DNA from: Ectocarpus siliculosus
Taxonomy: Eukaryota > Sar > Phaeophyceae > Ectocarpales > Ectocarpaceae
DNA: 41,153 nt
Assembly: GCA_000310025.1 (NCBI GenBank)
Contig: FN649729.1
Location: 3,851,632 to 3,892,784 of the forward strand
Direction: 5' to 3'
Shown here: piece by piece, positions 39,310 to 41,153 of the stretch
How the letters are laid out: each line of letters starts with the position of its first letter
Numbering within the stretch: the first letter of the stretch is position 1
Notes under the pieces: generated by a model
What the model saw: the letters and a program-made list of their open reading frames with translations, nothing else
Database searches by the model: none
Told to the model about the DNA's origin: nothing
Program-made: the position numbers and the translations under genes

Positions 39310-40789
39310 CTTGGTATGATACACAAAGAAAGTTCGGAGGGTGCATAGGCGACGACGGGAGTAGGATGGGAGGGGAACCCCATGTTGTGCAAGGAGGCTA
39401 CAATGCCTTCCCTGTGGACAAGGTGAAGACTACGCTGTCATTCACTACATACAGTATTATGTAGATGGACTTCTACAGCAGGGAGTGAAGCGTTGCTGCT
39501 GGAGTTTTCCACCCTACAGTAGAAATACGAGCGGTTGATACAGGGCGGATACACCAGCAGTGCCGCGTAGGAGACGGCAAGCATATTACCCAATGATTAG
39601 ACATATCGGGGCATAGGTGTATTTGTAACCACCCGATCGATCCCTTGTTTTCTGAACGTCGACGAAAGTATGCATGTTTCGGCATGTCTCTTGGAGGCAC
39701 CAGCCGGCGTCCTACACGCAGGGCACCACGCAAGTTTTATTTTTCGTTTCAACATGCAGCGCATTACAAAAAGGCGATCGTGCTACAGCAGTATATATGT
39801 ACTAACGATGTATTCGGAGGACTGGGCGCAAACACTTCAAAGTCTAGTGTCAAATGGGGTGGGAAGAGCCCATTACTACACTATTCTGGGATGCCGACTG
39901 CGCAAGCGAGGGAGAGCGCCCTCTCGTTGCATGCAGCCTGCCCCTACATGTGACGCTTCTTCAATGGGTCGAGAACCGTTGCTCGATTTTCTGGCCAATG
40001 GCATCCATCCTCTCAATCGCTAAAGGCGTGGAGTGGAAAAACAAAACCCACCATTCAACACACACCAACGATAGCGAATACAAGCCCTTCAGTTCACCTT
40101 CTTCGCCCAACTCCGTAACGGCACATAACGGCATAAAAAAGGCCGACCATTCACCCTTCTCCGCCTAACGTAGAACGTCGACGCTGTCTTCGCCTTCCCC
40201 CCCACCCCACGCCGACGGGGCATGGGGGAGAATCGTCTAGGAAAAGAGATGTGCCCACCTACGTCTCGAGAGTTCATGGCCAAACGATCGGGCGAACCAG
40301 CTACAAAGTAAATGCAATAAGCCACCCGTACACTATACACACCCTTCACTCTACGTCGCGACAGCATAGTTGCGTGAGTCCGTCATGGTTGGAGGAAGGT
40401 CAGAACGACCTCCACAAGGAGAAAACAGCAAAGAACAAGAGCGAGCCCCCCTTTGTCCCCACCGCGACACCCAAAACACAAGCACGATCCTTCCCGGTGC
40501 AACGAGCTACACTTCACATACTACTTGGTTGCCTTATCCCCCCCCAAAAAAATAAGGTGCTCCAAAAAGAGAGCCTCTTCGCAACTATTGCACCCGGACA
40601 CCCCCACGTGTTATAACCTCACATCCCCGCACAACCAAAAAAGCTACAATATGTGAGCTGCAGCAAAACAACCTTCTTGCAACTGTTCATCTAAAACTCC
40701 CACGTCTTAGTTGCTGCAAAACGAGCCCCCAACTATTGCACTCACTCCCACTCCTTCGGCCTTCACATCCCCCCCTCCCCAAAAACAAA
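39310..40789. repeat. Segmental duplication, right copy (non-coding part)
   Basis: Colinear with 35050-36080. It would be the 3' flank of the VTA1-like gene on the minus strand. It contains no other supported gene. Confidence 0.75.
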
Positions 40790-41153
40790 CTATGTGAGCT
40801 GCTGCAGGGCCTCGTGCAGCTTCTGCACCGCGAGGTCTACATCCTTCTTCTCCAGCGCCCGCAGGGCGAACTTGCAGTGCTCCATCGCGTCCGCCATGTT
40901 GCCCTCCATCGCCCTGCCGCCGCCGCTGCCCGATCTCCGCGGCCCGGCCGCGGACGGTACAGGCGTCCTCGGGCGCGTCGACGGATCGTACCTCGGCCGC
41001 GGCACCGCAGGCGCCGGTGCCGGCGCCGCGTAGGGAGAGGGGGCCGGGGCCACGGGGGTCACGTACGGGGCGGGCGCGGGGGCCGGCGGCCCTGGTCGTG
41101 CGTACGGGGACGGGGCGGCCACACCCGGGTACAACGCTGCCGCGGCGGCTTCC
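40790..41153 (-). CDS. VTA1: VTA1/LIP5-like ESCRT cofactor, C-terminal exon (partial at window edge)
   Basis: The minus-strand frame ends TAG at 40790-40792 and is open to the window edge. It has a Pro/Ala-rich linker (PYARPGPPAPAPAPYVTPVA...), then GRAMEGNMADAMEHCKFALR and ALEKKDVDLAVQKLHEALQQ LT. The end matches the VSL domain of Vta1/LIP5: the CK(F/Y)A, AL, DV, AVQ-L, AL and LLT-type positions agree with the animal protein as I know it. Vta1 binds and activates Vps4 on endosomes during ESCRT-III disassembly. The N-terminal MIT domains should be on exons to the right of the window. This copy has a much longer Pro-rich linker than the duplicate at 36080. Confidence 0.75.
   Translation of the reverse strand, partial: EAAAAALYPGVAAPSPYARPGPPAPAPAPYVTPVAPAPSPYAAPAPAPAVPRPRYDPSTRPRTPVPSAAGPRRSGSGGGRAMEGNMADAMEHCKFALRALEKKDVDLAVQKLHEALQQLT

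Overview
The window looks like nuclear DNA of a stramenopile, most likely a brown alga of the Ectocarpus type. This is inferred from mid/high GC, genes split by 0.3-1 kb introns with long pyrimidine tracts, no bacterial-style operons, Pol III-type tRNA genes, and many LTR, gag-only and DNA transposons. I could not run a search, so the taxon is an inference. All gene models were spliced by eye from GT/AG sites, phase continuity and family motifs.

Layout. 0.6-2.0 kb (+): the 3' exons of a D-isomer-specific 2-hydroxyacid dehydrogenase. 2-6.5 kb: mostly empty, with one possible minus-strand coding stretch (about 4.2-4.7 kb) and a tRNA-Glu(CUC). 6557-12215: an intact-looking LTR element with 487-bp LTRs that differ at one base and a GACAC target duplication. 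It carries gag only, on the minus strand, and no protease, RT or integrase. 12.4-13.6 kb: a decayed plus-strand coding sequence. 14.1-19.7 kb: a large imperfect palindrome. Its outer arms are arrays of a ~180-bp unit and its inner arms are a ~22-bp satellite that flips orientation near 18.24 kb. A second LTR element (14403-17467, 269-bp LTRs, ACCCA target duplication) is nested in the left arm and contains its own minisatellite. A second, identical tRNA-Glu lies at 19.8 kb.

20.4-25.8 kb (+): a hypothetical multi-exon gene with an antisense LINE reverse-transcriptase fragment in one intron. 28.5-33.9 kb (+): the best gene in the window, nine exons encoding about 424 aa of an MpaB/DUF2236-type ER-bound oxygenase. 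35-41 kb: a diverged segmental duplication. Its two copies each end in the C-terminal exon of a VTA1/LIP5-like ESCRT cofactor on the minus strand (36080-36316 and 40790 to the window edge). Between the copies sits a 1451-bp TA-flanked, 24-bp-TIR pogo-like DNA transposon with a Cys/His-rich coding remnant.

The genes do not form a pathway. The main interest is architectural: gag-only LTR elements, a nested palindromic satellite, a dispersed repeat found about 170-200 bp upstream of three 3' splice sites in two neighbouring genes, and a duplicated ESCRT terminal exon.
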